Source: Juglans regia
Taxonomy: Eukaryota > Streptophyta > Magnoliopsida > Fagales > Juglandaceae
Assembly: GCF_001411555.2 (NCBI RefSeq)
Contig: NC_049909.1
Coordinates: 14,132,686-14,196,685 of the forward strand
Reading direction: 5' to 3'
DNA: 64,000 bases
Under the pieces are notes generated by a model. It did no database searches, had not been told where the DNA came from, and worked only from the letters and a program-made list of their open reading frames with translations. Positions 22,330 through 33,992 of the stretch are shown here, in pieces. Positions within the stretch are counted from its first letter, which is position 1. Every line of letters begins with the position of its first letter. The position numbers and the translations under genes were made by a program.

Positions 22330-24710
22330 TTTATTGGGTATTTTCTGTCTTTATATATTGTTGGACAATATTTATTAATTTTCTGTCTTTATATATTGCT
22401 TTGGACAATATTTTTCTGTATTCATCCATGATATCAAAGTATATTGATTTTTTTACTTTTAACTTTTGGATCATTTGGTATGAAAGAGATGTATATAGCT
22501 GACCTCTAGCCAGCTGGGGGAATTGCATTTTACTTGAGCACTATGGGTTATGTATGTCATGGGAATTCATTCGGGCGGCTTGAACTCTAGAGTGTGGGAG
22601 TTAAGTATGTCATGTGTGTGTATCCATTAATGCGTATGATCACTAAGCCAGTACTCATGACTTTATTGATGTTGCCAAAATATAATATATCTATATTTGG
22701 TTAATAATTCTCTTATAAATCCTAGTAGTACTAGTGCAGTATACATGTGGTACTTAGATTAATGGCTGGTTTATATATATATATATATATATATATGAAA
22801 CTTCAAACATTAGTAGTTTAATACATGATTAGCTGAATGATTAGTGAGTACATATATAGGTTAATTCATCCGGCTTTCTCGAAAAGGGTGTTTAATTCAT
22901 CCCATCTATGCATGGGTAAGCAACCTTGAGTGAAACCAAACATCTCTGAAGTATTTTTAACAAAAGGAATACAAGGTTGCTGATTATCTTCAGTACCATA
23001 TATGACCCTATCTTGCAAACTGCCACCTAGTCTAAGTTTCAAGGGGGAAAAGGCTGCAGCAAGATTGGAAGGAAAGTTTTAGATTCCAATAGAACCATTA
23101 GAGAAAACAAATGAGTATGCCATGAAGAAAAATCATGTGATAAATAAAAATCTCCAAATGTTTAGGTGTTCTCACCTTTTATGGCATTCAACAGAATATT
23201 GTTGCCAAGATCTTGCACACGACAATGATGCAAACACCATCACCAATTTGACAGATTTTCCTTTTTCATATTGAATAGGAATAGGTTTTCAGCTCAAACG
23301 AAAACTGTAAATTTCTGCATTACATATTTATAGTGGTCAACTAAAAGTGCATCATTTTTCAAAAATTTCTGGATATAAATTCCTCCAGAAAAGAAATGGT
23401 TGTGTTGTATTAAAAAAACTTCCTGAACTACATCGAGCCCACCAACCGAAGATAATTTAAAATACAGAAAAACATGATGAGAATTTAATAGAAACCGATG
23501 AAAAAGCAAAAACAATATGACTGCACATTAAAACTGATGTCCTACTACTACCACCTGGTAATTTTTTATTTATTATATACATATATATATATATATATAT
23601 TTATATGATCATTCATCCCCGAGCTCTTTAGGACATGCACAACTCTGCATTCTTCATTTATACATGACCTCGAAAGAATTATATGGTTTTCATTCTGCAC
23701 TTCTTATGTTTATGGAATAGAAATCAGGTTTGTGCACAACTCTGCATTTTTTATTAAATTTTACCATCTCCAAACGCAATTGTTAAATGAGATACCAAGA
23801 AGTTAAAAGAGATTCGAGGAAAATCTAGCCAACAAACTTTAAAGAAATTCCAGGAAATTTGGGAAGTAGACGTCAAAGTCGTCGTCAAAGTGTGAATTAT
23901 TTTAATTATTATTATTTTAATATATCGTAAAAGAAGATTTATAAGGGAGTAAAAAAGGATTGATAGTGCTAGCTGTTGATATAGCGAGCATCACCTTACC
24001 CACCTTATCTAAATTCCACCCCAAAATATGCTAATTGTAACTATCAATGATTCAATTTGTAATGTTTGTCGATGAAATTAAAAAAAAAAAAAAACTGTTG
24101 TATTACAATATTAGACATAATTAATTCCGTTTTTTATTTTACTTTATTTAATTACTAGTACTTCCCATATTAGACAATCTCCTTTTATAATTTCGCATCA
24201 ATTTCTAAATTCACATGGGATTCAAAAATAACTTTTAAAAAAATCAAAATTATAAACGAATAATTTTAGAAAACAAAAACTGGATGCATGTTATTTTTAT
24301 TTTAATTAATTTTAGCTATTATTTTCTTTTAATTATTTTTTGGCACTTTACCTAACATCCCGTAAACTTATTTGTTGACGTGGTAGGGGTCGTTTCATTA
24401 GTTTGCTTAACCCTTGTAATAAAGTTTTTAATATTTATATATATATAGCACTTTTGTTGTATTATTTATTTGAGAAGTGTTACGTGCATTAAAAGATTTC
24501 ATAAAAGTAAACTCACAAATTTGTATAGTTTCTTATGATACGTTAAATCTATTTTATAAAAAAAATAATTTTATAATTTGACGTAACATATCAATCTATA
24601 TCAACTTGTCAATTTATTTTTATAAAATTTATTTGCTGCTCAAATATTTCTGTATGTATTTTAATATGAGTCTATCAAGGACATGTGCATAGGACTGATT
24701 AAAAAACTCC
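22330..24710. other. Intergenic, AT-rich, built of duplicated flanks
   Basis: No gene is visible. It includes (AT)n tracts at about 22,771-22,796 and 23,580-23,600. A block at 23,540-23,715 (ctactactaccacctggtaa onward) is repeated at 25,060-25,205. MITE family B copy 2 lies at 24,472-24,652. Confidence 0.5.
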
Positions 24711-24881
24711 AAACCCCATAATATCATTGGTGAGAGAAGATATGCGCTCCCAACTTATCTAAATTTCAAACCCCCATAATATCATTGGTAGAGAAGACGT
24801 GCGCCCCCAACTTATCTAAATTTCAAACCCCCATAATATCATTGATAGAGAAGACGTGCGCCCCCAACTTATCTAAATTCC
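24711..24881. repeat. Three tandem copies of a 57-bp repeat
   Basis: Units lie at 24,711-24,767, 24,768-24,824 and 24,825-24,881. Each begins aaaccc(c)cataatatcatt and ends cccaacttatctaaatt(t/c)c, with a few substitutions between units. Related single copies of the cttatctaaattcca segment occur near 24,005 and 59,935. It lies about 760 bp upstream of DUF247 copy 3. Confidence 0.9.
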
Positions 24882-25639
24882 AAACCGCAGAAGTATCAAT
24901 TATTGCTTAGAAAAAAAAAAGAATCAATTATTGAATCTTGACTAGTACATGCCCTGGTCCTCTATCTCTCTTTCTCTGTGACTAGACTTTGATTGGATTT
25001 TGATCTGCAATTTCAGAGGATAACACATATATGCATCATCGTGGCAATGGCCAGCTGATCCCCTACTACTACCACCTGGTAATTTATATTTTTTTATATA
25101 AGATCATGATCCATCCCCGAGCTGATCTGTAGGACATGCACAACTCTGCATTCTTCATTTATACATGACCTCGAAAGAATTATATGGTTTTCATTCCGCA
25201 GTTTATATGTTTATGCAGAAAGAAACAGTAGTGATAAGATTTTATTGATGACAAAATAAAAAAATACGTGAATCTTTTATCCAAATCTTGACCTGGAATG
25301 GAAACCATAAACAATGGAGCTTCAAGTCGATACTATGAGATCAAACCTTTGAGTTTGTCTGTCTCCATCTCCAGCATCGCCAACTAAATTGGTTCCTGCA
25401 TACACCTTTTATCCAATTCCCCCAATAAAAAAAGGATAGAAGGATAGAAGGTACATATAGACACAAACTTTGAAGGACTTTTAACTGCTTGAATACGGTT
25501 TCAATTACTGTAATTTTGTTAGACATATATAGAGAACACCCCCAAATAATCTTCCTAGCTGTTTTTATTTATTTATTTATTTATTATTGATTACTGAAGT
25601 AGATTCTCAACTATTTTGGATTTCCAAGAACATCTGATC

Positions 25640-26992
25640 ATGACAGATTCCAACAGAAGCAATCAAGATTCTACCCAGATTATGGATGTAGAAGGAATTG
25701 CATCTTCCATTCAAGGAAAGCTTGACCAATATCTACCACCACCAATATCTCAGTGTTCCATATTTAAAGTGCCAAATATGCTACGCAGGGATAATGAAAA
25801 GGCTTTCACGCCGGAGGTAGTTTCGATCGGTCCATTTCACTGCAACAATATGCAGCTGCGAGAAATGGAAAATAATAAGCTACAGTATTTGAAATGCCTC
25901 CTCAATCGAACTGGAACTACGGAATTGAAGAGCTTGGTAGAAGCCATCGATAGGATTGAGCAGGATTGCCGTGACTGTTATGCAGAAGTGGTTGATCTTA
26001 GAAGAGACAAATTCATAGAGATGATGGTGATTGATGGTTGCTTTATCCTTGAATTCCTCTACAGATATCAGGAAAAACGGTGCGTGGATGATCCCGTGTT
26101 CAACACGTCATGGATGCCAAGGAAAATAGTAGCAGACTTGCTTCTACTTGAGAATCAACTTCCTTGGTGCGTGCTCGTCTGTTTGTTCAACCTCATCACG
26201 ACCAACGACTCAACAACAACTGAGTACCAGAACTCCCTACTTAATGATCTTGTTGCCATTCCTTTTTCGACGGAGTACAGAATATTCTATTACTCCCAGC
26301 ACCGCAACAGGCTTGGAACACACAAGCATTTACTCGATTGCTTCCGAAACTCTTTAGTTGGATCTCCGCCTAAAAATCGGCCTGATCAATCTCCGCCTGC
26401 AAGCTCCGTACACCGAAAGTGGATACCAATTAAGTCCGTGACGGAGCTTTTGGACTCGGGAGTTGGTTTCTTTCCTGCTCCAGGCGGAGGAAACTTCCTC
26501 GATGTAAAGTTCGAAGAAGGCCGCAAAATGAAAATGCCAGCAATAGTTATAGAGGAGAACACAGAATCTTTGTTTAGAAACCTCATCGCATTTGAGCATT
26601 GTGATCCCAGTAAAGGCTATGAAATCACGTCTTATGCTTCTCTTTTGAATTGCCTGATTAAGTCTCCTGCAGATACACTTTATCTCAAAACAAAGGATAT
26701 TCTACAAATTATTCGTTCGAGCAATAAGGACAGGGCAAGTTTCTTAAAGAGGCTGCTTTATAATAATGATACCAGTTTCCATGGTTTTCTCTACTCAGAC
26801 CTCTGCCAAGACGTGAACAAAATTTGTTTCGACAGAAAGAGGGTATGGTTAGCACGTCTTAAGCGCTATTATTTTAACGAACCAAAGGAGTTTGTTAATT
26901 TCGTTTATGGAGTCGTCCTTTCTTTGTATCTTTCCCTTGTACAAACAGTTTTTGCTATCCTCTCCTACGAGGCTTCTAAATCAGCCAAGTAA
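25640..26992 (+). CDS. DUF247 (UPF0481) protein, copy 3, full length with membrane anchor
   Basis: The protein has 450 residues from the ATG at 25,640 (MTDSNRSNQDSTQ); the frame continues open upstream but without an ATG. The DUF247 order is intact: CSIFKVPNMLRRDNEKAF and PEVVSIGPFH (about 40-65), MMVIDGCFILEFLYRYQ (about 128), IVADLLLLENQLPWCVL (about 165), YEITSYASLLNCLIKSP (about 335), then a C-terminal hydrophobic segment FVYGVVLSLYLSLVQTVFAI (about 418-440) before a short polar tail. Plants carry many such single-anchor proteins of mostly unknown function; in grasses some are pollen self-incompatibility factors. It is very close to copy 4. The upstream leader exon seen in copies 1, 4 and 5 is not clearly preserved here. 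Confidence 0.92.
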   Translation: MTDSNRSNQDSTQIMDVEGIASSIQGKLDQYLPPPISQCSIFKVPNMLRRDNEKAFTPEVVSIGPFHCNNMQLREMENNKLQYLKCLLNRTGTTELKSLVEAIDRIEQDCRDCYAEVVDLRRDKFIEMMVIDGCFILEFLYRYQEKRCVDDPVFNTSWMPRKIVADLLLLENQLPWCVLVCLFNLITTNDSTTTEYQNSLLNDLVAIPFSTEYRIFYYSQHRNRLGTHKHLLDCFRNSLVGSPPKNRPDQSPPASSVHRKWIPIKSVTELLDSGVGFFPAPGGGNFLDVKFEEGRKMKMPAIVIEENTESLFRNLIAFEHCDPSKGYEITSYASLLNCLIKSPADTLYLKTKDILQIIRSSNKDRASFLKRLLYNNDTSFHGFLYSDLCQDVNKICFDRKRVWLARLKRYYFNEPKEFVNFVYGVVLSLYLSLVQTVFAILSYEASKSAK

Positions 26993-27938
26993 ATTTAGTT
27001 GATCTCAGTGTGTATAGCCACTGCTTTCACAAAATAAACCAGCCCTTGCTCTGTTTTTAAACCCATTCAACTCATCACACTGTTTGGGCCGGAGATACCC
27101 TATTTGCCCTACTCCATCATATGTCCAATTCTAGGTGACGATCTGTCTGAATGCCTAGAGTGTTTCTTGCACCTTCGATCCACTAATTAAGACCTAAACT
27201 AAAAAATAAAAATAAATTATCACACTACCTTTATAGACTGATGTCATTTGTGTTGAGCTAGAACGTCGAGAACCACACTCAAACACAAGATAGAGATAAT
27301 ATTTAAGTGGTTTGGTAATTTGCCTACATCTATTAGAGCGGAAACAAATGATAGTACTATATTTGTACAAAATTACAAACACTCACAAAATCTCTAATCT
27401 CTCAAATGGACATTTTAGTATTTCCCCACACAATATTACGAGAAGCTTCATAGAACAACCAGCCACAATTCTTGACAATGGAGTGCTCCAGCAGCAAGTG
27501 TGACCAACAACTAGCTTTGACAGACCATGGGCGGTGGAAGCTGCAATTCTTGACCAAGCTTCAGCAGCTATCCTTGACAATGGGACACCTAAGTTCACCA
27601 GTGGCTAGCTGCACATGAGGGGGTAGATGGGCATGGAATCAACAATTTGTCCACCTCTTTAAGATCTAACTCGTTTCCAAAGTTTAGCTTCTTTCTTTTA
27701 ATTGCACCATATGACAAGCGTACACGTCAAATTTTTAAAATTATTGGAAGAATAAAATTTTGAAATTTATTTTTTCTTTCTTATATTTTTACTGATCACT
27801 CTATTTATATATTATATCTCATTGTTGATGGTATTTCTGGGGGATTTCAATTGAATTATTTATTCTAGCCTTAATATATGTGGCCCCTCTAAACTAATTA
27901 TAATTCTGACTTCTTCGGTTCATGAGTACACGCACAAG
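26993..27938. other. 3' flank of DUF247 copy 3
   Basis: The first 260 bp resemble 20,779-20,995 downstream of copy 2. Positions 27,765-27,938 match 35,461-35,636 downstream of copy 4 almost base for base, up to the point where the CACTA element begins. Positions 27,420-27,600 carry an imperfect inverted repeat around agctt(c/g)... and catccttgacaatgg. No gene is visible. Confidence 0.5.
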
Positions 27939-28765
27939 CACTACAACAGAAAGGGTCTTTTTCATCCCAAAAGACCCTAATTTCGTCCCAAAAAAATTTT
28001 TGGGATGAAAAAAATTTGTCCCAAGGTCGTTCCAACATCACTGTGCCAAAAGATATTTCAGGACGAAAATCACCATTTCATCCCAAAAAATATCTTTTGG
28101 GACGAAATTGAAAGAAATCGTTCGAACGGAATTTCCTTTTGTCACGGTTGAAATTCGTCCCAGAATATTGTTCGAACGGAAACAATTTTAAGTTCGAACA
28201 GTAGTTATGTGTTTGAACGATTGCGAAATATGTTCAAACAAACATGAATTCGTTCGAATAGTATGAATTTATCTTTGTGTTCGAACGTTAAATGGTCAGG
28301 TCGAACGGTATAGGCTATGTTCGAACACGACTGAAATAAATGACGTTCGAACGTTGCGTGATCGTTCGAACTCTACAAACATAAATTTCGTTCGAACATT
28401 ATGTTAACCTTCGAATGCTATTTTCGTTCGAACATAGAGTTCGAACGTTTTATAGTCGTTCGAACGAAATCTCTTTAATTTAAATCAATAATAGAAAACC
28501 AAATAGACATTCATAATATTCGAAAAAATACATTAGAAACTGTTTAACACTCACAAAAGTGTTATAATAAGCGCAAACTAAATAAATAATAGTCGAGACG
28601 GGCATTGTTCGTACAGAAATAGATAATCCCAAAATCTGTACGTAAAAAGCCATCAGTTGCTTGGAGGCCTGTACTATTGCATAAGCTACTGCATTTGGAG
28701 TTGCATCTGTCTTCTGAACTCTTCTTGTTGTTCTTCATGTTGTTTGAGGTGCATCTCCATATCTG

Positions 28766-29525
28766 CTTATTTTGCCAATTGAGCCTCTAACTCATACTGC
28801 CTTGCAGTCAATTCTTCGATTCTGGAATTCGCATTCTCTAGCGTTATAGAAGTCATAGATGCATTCCCAGAAGAAGGGGAAGAGGGACCAGGCTTTACAC
28901 AACGACCCAAACCCCTCAAATATCCTGAATGTTGACCCAGGACTTGTGTAAAAATATCAATATCACTTGTTGAGGAATTTTGATCTGACGCAGATTCAGC
29001 ACGTAGAGCAACCACTTTATCCTAGACATATATAAGATAAAGAATTAATATCGTCATAAATATTCTAATATATTTAATTAAAACAGGTTATAATACTTAC
29101 ATAATTTTCACGGGCATTAGAATGAGTCCACTCTCCATTACATAATTTGCAGTCAATTCTTCGATTCTGGAATTCGCATTCTCTAGCGCTATAGAAGTCA
29201 TAGATGCATTCCCAGAAGAAGGGGAAGAGGGACCAGGCTTTACACAGCGACCCAAACCCCTCAAATATCCTGAATGTTGACCCAGGACTTGTGTAAAAAT
29301 ATCAATATCACTTGTTGAGGAATTTTGATCTGACGCAGATTCAGCACGTAGGGCAACCACTTTATCCTAGACATATATAAGATAAAGAATTAATACTGTC
29401 ATAAATATTCTAATATATTTAATTAAAACAGGTTATAATACTTACATAATTTTCACGGGCATTAGAATGAGTCCACTCTCCATTACGATCAGTGTGCGAT
29501 GCATCATATAATTTTGTAATAATGT
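28766..29525 (-). pseudogene. TNPA-like (Transposase_24, Ptta/En/Spm) remnant with duplicated exon
   Basis: The minus strand encodes the conserved signature of the second CACTA gene, DRNGEWTHSNAREN then a splice donor (tat|gtaagt), then an exon with QVLGQHSGYLRGLG and a helical SRIEELTARQYELEAQLAK tail. The family protein binds subterminal repeats. A direct duplication of about 345 bp (28,804-29,148 and 29,149-29,490) repeats the end of one exon, the intron and the start of the next. The 5' part of the gene is missing at 29,525, where the plus-strand transposon ORF begins. Confidence 0.8.
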
Positions 29526-30759
29526 CTTATCAGGGCCGTAAACGTGGTAGATCAGGAAAACCTTCCATCCAAACAGTTCGAGAGCGGACTGTTTTATTTG
29601 AGCGACAGGTAAAACTGTCTGATTTTGTAGCTCTTATATGGGAGGGTCATTCCCTCCCATCAGTATTTAATGATCGTGGTTGGGCACCAATCTTAGATCA
29701 GCGAAAATAAGGAATTGAGCTCGTTTCCTTCATTGAGATCGTTACTGAATTCTATAAAGAGCTCGGTGCTGCCAGCCCAGACGATGGAGGGGCATACAGA
29801 ATCTGTGTCCGAGGAGCTCCTGTTATATTTTCAGCAGACGGACTCGCTGCATATCTGGGTATTCCTAGGCTTCTTGATGCCTATCCAAACTGCCGCCTAG
29901 AGAGTCTGATCCTTCAAGTGATGCAGCTATGTCTCAAGACGAGGGACCAGATTACACAGATGAGATCGATACACTTTCTGATCATGAGGTCAGAGACTTG
30001 ATTGTTGGTCCAGATGCTCCAGTGTACAATGGGACGAAGAGTATTAGGCAGGCATATTTATCTTTTTTCTTCAAGATCATGAATTTGATCATTGCCAACA
30101 ATATTGACCCACGGCAGTACAAGACCGAGGTCGGCATGGATCGAGCGAGATTTATGATACGGGTCGCTCGTGGCATCCCGATCGACCTCGCTGGTTATAT
30201 ATTTGAGAGGATTCGATCAGAGGCACGGCTCGTTACGACAGATATACTGCTGTTTGGGATCCTCATCACTCGATTTTTGCTACATGCCGGGGTCGTGTCC
30301 GAACCTGCCGAGCGTTCCCGATTTTCGATGGCACCGATCAACTGCACCACCCTGTCACGGAGCATGGGACACTCTAGATTTCATTTTTGTGGGGCTATTC
30401 CTGACAAGGCTAAGATTAAGAGAGATGCACAGCCGGGAGATACTGGAGTATCGGCTGGTGAGACATCTACATAGGTTGAGGCATCACGCACATCTATTCG
30501 CGAGGAGATGGCTAACTTATTATGTGCTGAGATCGGTGTACACACATCAGCAGTGATTGATACAGTGCATACTGCCATGTCTGAGTTGCATATAGAGATT
30601 ATGGCTACCGTCTCTGGGTTACGTATAGAGGTTAATGAGTTACGTACAGCGATTAATGCCAATAATACAACTCAGGTCACGCTCAGTACTCGACTGACAC
30701 AGGTAAAGACACAATTAGTTGCAATCGAGGATGTGTGTAGAGACCTCGCATCACAGTAG
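29525..30759 (+). pseudogene. Plant transposon protein (Transposase_32-like) in CACTA 1, interrupted
   Basis: From the ATG at 29,525 (MSYQGRKRGRSGK) the plus strand encodes a basic start and LIWEGHSLPSVFNDRGW. It then breaks into other frames (stop at 29,708-29,710) with PVIFSADGLAAYLGIPRL (about 29,821-29,874), IRQAYLSFFFKIMNLIIANN and a core ARGIPIDLAGYIFERIRSEA, LLFGILITRFLLHAGVV (29,929-30,300), and a coiled-coil-like end (30,508-30,756). This matches what I know of the putative plant transposon protein family found near CACTA and gypsy elements. Its biochemical role is not known. A relative lies in CACTA 2 on the minus strand. Confidence 0.7.
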
Positions 30760-31421
30760 TTTCTATTTTTTATTTATATTTTCTTTTGTTATAGTTATAG
30801 TTATGAACAATATATATGGCGTTTTGATAATTTGCTTTATTTGGTTGATTAATATATATGTGATTGATAATATTTATTTAACTAAAAATCTTATTTAACA
30901 TAAAAGAAATCATTAAAATATTTTAAAATTAATTACATAAAATTAATTAATGAATTTGTATATATGATATATATTTTTTATATTTTGAATTTCGTACCGA
31001 AATTAATATTATACATTCGAATGTATAAATGTGGTGCTTGAATATGTTCTAACTAAATATATTCCGTTCGAACGGTTTAGAAACCTTCCCGTCAGGATTT
31101 GCACCAAATATTTTCCGTTCAAACACAAAAAATTATCGTTCGAACGTTTTTGAACTTTTCCCTCCATAATAAATTAATTCTCCCCCAAATTTTACTGTTA
31201 GAACGTATTTTTTGATGTTCGAACTGGAAACAAAGTTTGAGACAATTTAATTTGTCACAGAAAATACTGTTCGAACGGTTATTTTAACGTTCGAACAATT
31301 TTATAAAGTCATCAATTTTTTAAGACGAAATTTAAATTTCGTCCTAAGAAATGACTTTTAGGGATGAAAAAAATTTCGTCCCTAAATAATTTCATCCCAA
31401 AATCTCAAATTTGTTGTAGTG

Positions 31422-32098
31422 ATTGTTGATTCTAGATTTAGGCCTCTACCGCATCTTTATATTCTATATCTTCTATAAATATTTTGTGGGATTGATGTTG
31501 CTTATTGCGTACATCATAGGTATGTTAACTGTGTCTAACTCCTTGCCCCATGGAAAATTCTAGTCCTTAAGCGCCATCACTTTAGCATCTTTTGAAATGT
31601 GCTCGAATGGGAGCTTCTTTTCAAAAAAATTCTCTTCTATGTCAGGGTGTCCATTGACCTTTGAGAAAACAGTTTGTCAAATGTTCACGTGCCAATGTTT
31701 TATTTAATAACAATTTGTGGCGTAGTATTCATATCACTTGAGCAACAAACCTTTTCTTCCAACAGTATACTAATATTTCTTGTTAGGTAGAAGAAAGTTT
31801 GACAAAAATTGTACACGTGATTGTTTGGCGTGAAAAAAGTTGATAACATGTTTGATAGATAATTAGGTTAAGGTAAAAAATAGTTGAAAAATAATAATTT
31901 TAAGTAAAAATTATATTATTATTTAATATATGGACTGCATTTATAAAAATAAAAAATAATTATTAAAATATTTAATATTATATTATTATTTTAACTTTAA
32001 AATAAATAATTTAATGTGAATTAATATCTCTAATATATTTGACTTTAACCAAAACCTCATGTTTTAGTTAAATTTTAGACTTGGGAACGGCAATGCTC
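31422..32098. other. Intergenic AT-rich DNA after CACTA 1
   Basis: I see no gene, RNA or clear element. Confidence 0.4.
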
Positions 32099-32101
32099 TA
32101 A

Positions 32102-32296
32102 GGATGTGTTTGGATGTTGAAGTGAGTTGAGTTGAGTTGAGATGATAAAATATTGTTAGAATATTATTTTTTAATATTATTATTATTTTGAGATTTGAAA
32201 AAGTTGAATTATTTATTATATTTTGTATTGGAATTTGAAAAAGTTGTAATGATGAGTTGAGATGAATTGAGATGAGTTTGGAATCCAAACTCACCC
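32102..32296. mobile_element. 195-bp Tourist-like MITE with TAA target duplication
   Basis: The element begins GGATGTGTTTGGAT and ends in the inverted match (g)aatccaaactcaccc. TAA occurs on both sides (32,099-32,101 and 32,297-32,299), the target choice of PIF/Harbinger elements. The interior has gagttgagttgagatgatgagttgag-type motifs, split here by AT-rich DNA. A diverged relative is at about 60,465-60,860. Confidence 0.85.
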
Positions 32297-32881
32297 TAAA
32301 AGTTGTGATGCATATACCAATGCAGAAGATTTTTTTAGTGAAGTTAGCTCGATAGATCATATAGCCAATCCACTGCCCTCTAAACAATCTTATTTTAAAT
32401 GATAAATTATATTTTAAAGTTGGTGTGTGGAATATATATATATATATATATATTAAAATATTTATATGAGAAATTTGAGTTTAAAAATAAATTTTAAAAT
32501 TTAAATCTTACAAATTAAATCTTACTATTTAAATACTATATATAATGTGTTTTGCATATTGACTTGAGTATAGGATTACTAATTTAAAATAAAAATAAAA
32601 ATAAAAATCTCTTTTTTTGTACAAAAAAAAATATTAACTATATTTAAGAAAAAATTATAAAAAAAAAATTATTTATTTTATATGCTAGTATAGTAAATTT
32701 AAAAAAGAAAGTTAAAAAAAAATCTTAAACATAAAATTATAAACACATACATTTTTTCAAAGAAAACTCAGATCGATAATATACCGTGTATCGGGAATCG
32801 GGCACACGTGACAATGTTGAGAAGAAAAAAGAAGAAATGCAATTAGCTAATAGTTAGTACCAAACATTGCTCGCTTGGTTC

Positions 32882-33162
32882 TTATATAAGGATCAGCGTA
32901 TTAATGTTGAGAGATACTCTCCGACCACTTGACTGTCTGTCCTTCGTCCTCGCCGGCCTCTGATCTCTTTCTCCGGTCTTCTCTCTCACTCTGTGTGTAA
33001 GTTTTTTAATTTCCGGCTTTTTGTTACTAGGATTTCACTGGAGTTTGATATGCAACTTCAGGGTAACAAATTTGCCGCATCCCAGTACTCCACGTCAACA
33101 AGCTGCAACCCTCCCCAAGAGCGCTCGCCATCAAGAAATCCTCCTCCAATATCTTCGTCAGG
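32882..33162 (+). promoter_or_regulatory. Promoter and leader exon of DUF247 copy 4
   Basis: A TATA-like ttatataag (32,882-32,890) sits in a block that matches the copy-5 upstream region (39,340-39,660). A leader intron may run from tgtgt|gtaagtt (about 32,996) to aacttcag|ggtaac (about 33,061). A leader exon then ends at the donor tcgtcag|gtacgtaat (33,162). In copy 5 the exon starts caaATGgccgc; here it reads caaatttgccgc, so the ATG is lost. Confidence 0.55.
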
Positions 33163-33235
33163 TACGTAATTAATATTGAACGCTAAGTTTATTAAGAAAT
33201 CTACGAAAAATATCGTATTAATTTACATTTTTTTT

Positions 33236-33417
33236 AGAATAATGTTACATACAATTAATCTTAACATGTACAAGTCTCGCGTATTCATTTTAAAATAAAT
33301 AGAATTTATTTTTAAAAAAATAATTTTTTTTTCATATGAATTTCATATTTATTTATTTTTTTAAAAGGAGTACACGAAACTTTCATACTCCAACACTCGA
33401 ATACTGTAACATTATTT
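33236..33417. mobile_element. Fold-back MITE, family A (copy 2, diverged)
   Basis: It begins aataatgttacatacaatt and ends ctgtaacattatt. The inner arms gtacaagtctcgcg and cactcgaatact and an AT-rich centre with ttttttttcatatg resemble the other family A copies. It lies in the intron between leader exon and main exon of DUF247 copy 4. Confidence 0.55.
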
Positions 33418-33992
33418 TTTAATTTCTTTTTATGATATATGAGTAGATCTACTGCTTGAATATAATTTTCTTTAAGGGTGTTTTTCTTTCAGTTTTTGTA
33501 TTTTTTAAATAATTAAAATATGGTTGAAATCACTTCTACAATACAATACGCAAAGTGCATGGCTGCCGTATATTATTTATATAGAAAAGGTTTGTTACAA
33601 GAGATTACGTAGGATATACAAGTATGAGATATATTGTTACGATAATGATCCGTTTGGTGATCTAGGCAAATGATTGGACGTATAGTTAATCATAATTTTT
33701 TTTTTAATTAAAAGACGTTTGTGTTGAAGTTGAATAATTTTTTGAAAGGTTTTACTAAATCTACTAAACCAAACATGCCCATGGCATGCTTGAAGGATAA
33801 GTACTGGAATATGGTTTTCAAGTAATTTTGTTAGATATAGAGAGCGCACCAGATCATGCATACGCACCAGATCATGTGTTTTAATTATTCTTAGTAATAA
33901 TGGAAGTACTAGATTTTCAACTATTTTGAAAGAATACATCTGATGAATGGCAGACTCCTTCCAACAGAAGCAATCAAAATTCAACCCAGATT

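Larger units (their letters stand above)
27939..31421. mobile_element. CACTA (En/Spm) DNA transposon 1, about 3.5 kb, defective
   Basis: The ends are CACTACAACA at 27,939 and its inverted match tgttgtagtg ending at 31,421. Subterminal regions carry many ttcgaacg motifs (28,118-28,475 and 31,015-31,300) and a second motif ttcgtccc near both ends. Inside are a TNPA-like gene remnant on the minus strand and a second transposon gene remnant on the plus strand. There is no catalytic TNPD transposase, so it is non-autonomous. The left flank (acgcacaag) matches the empty-site-like copy at 35,628-35,636, but the right flank does not, so a 3-bp target duplication cannot be shown. Confidence 0.85.

Noticed and set aside
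24711..24881. CRISPR-like direct repeats
   Set aside because: Head-to-tail repeat without unique spacers in a plant genome; a simple tandem repeat.
30381..30662. 93-codon antisense frame in CACTA 1
   Set aside because: Opposite to the Transposase_32-like frame and without recognisable features.
31422..31424. 3-bp target duplication for CACTA 1
   Set aside because: Left flank AAG and right flank ATT differ, so no duplication can be claimed.
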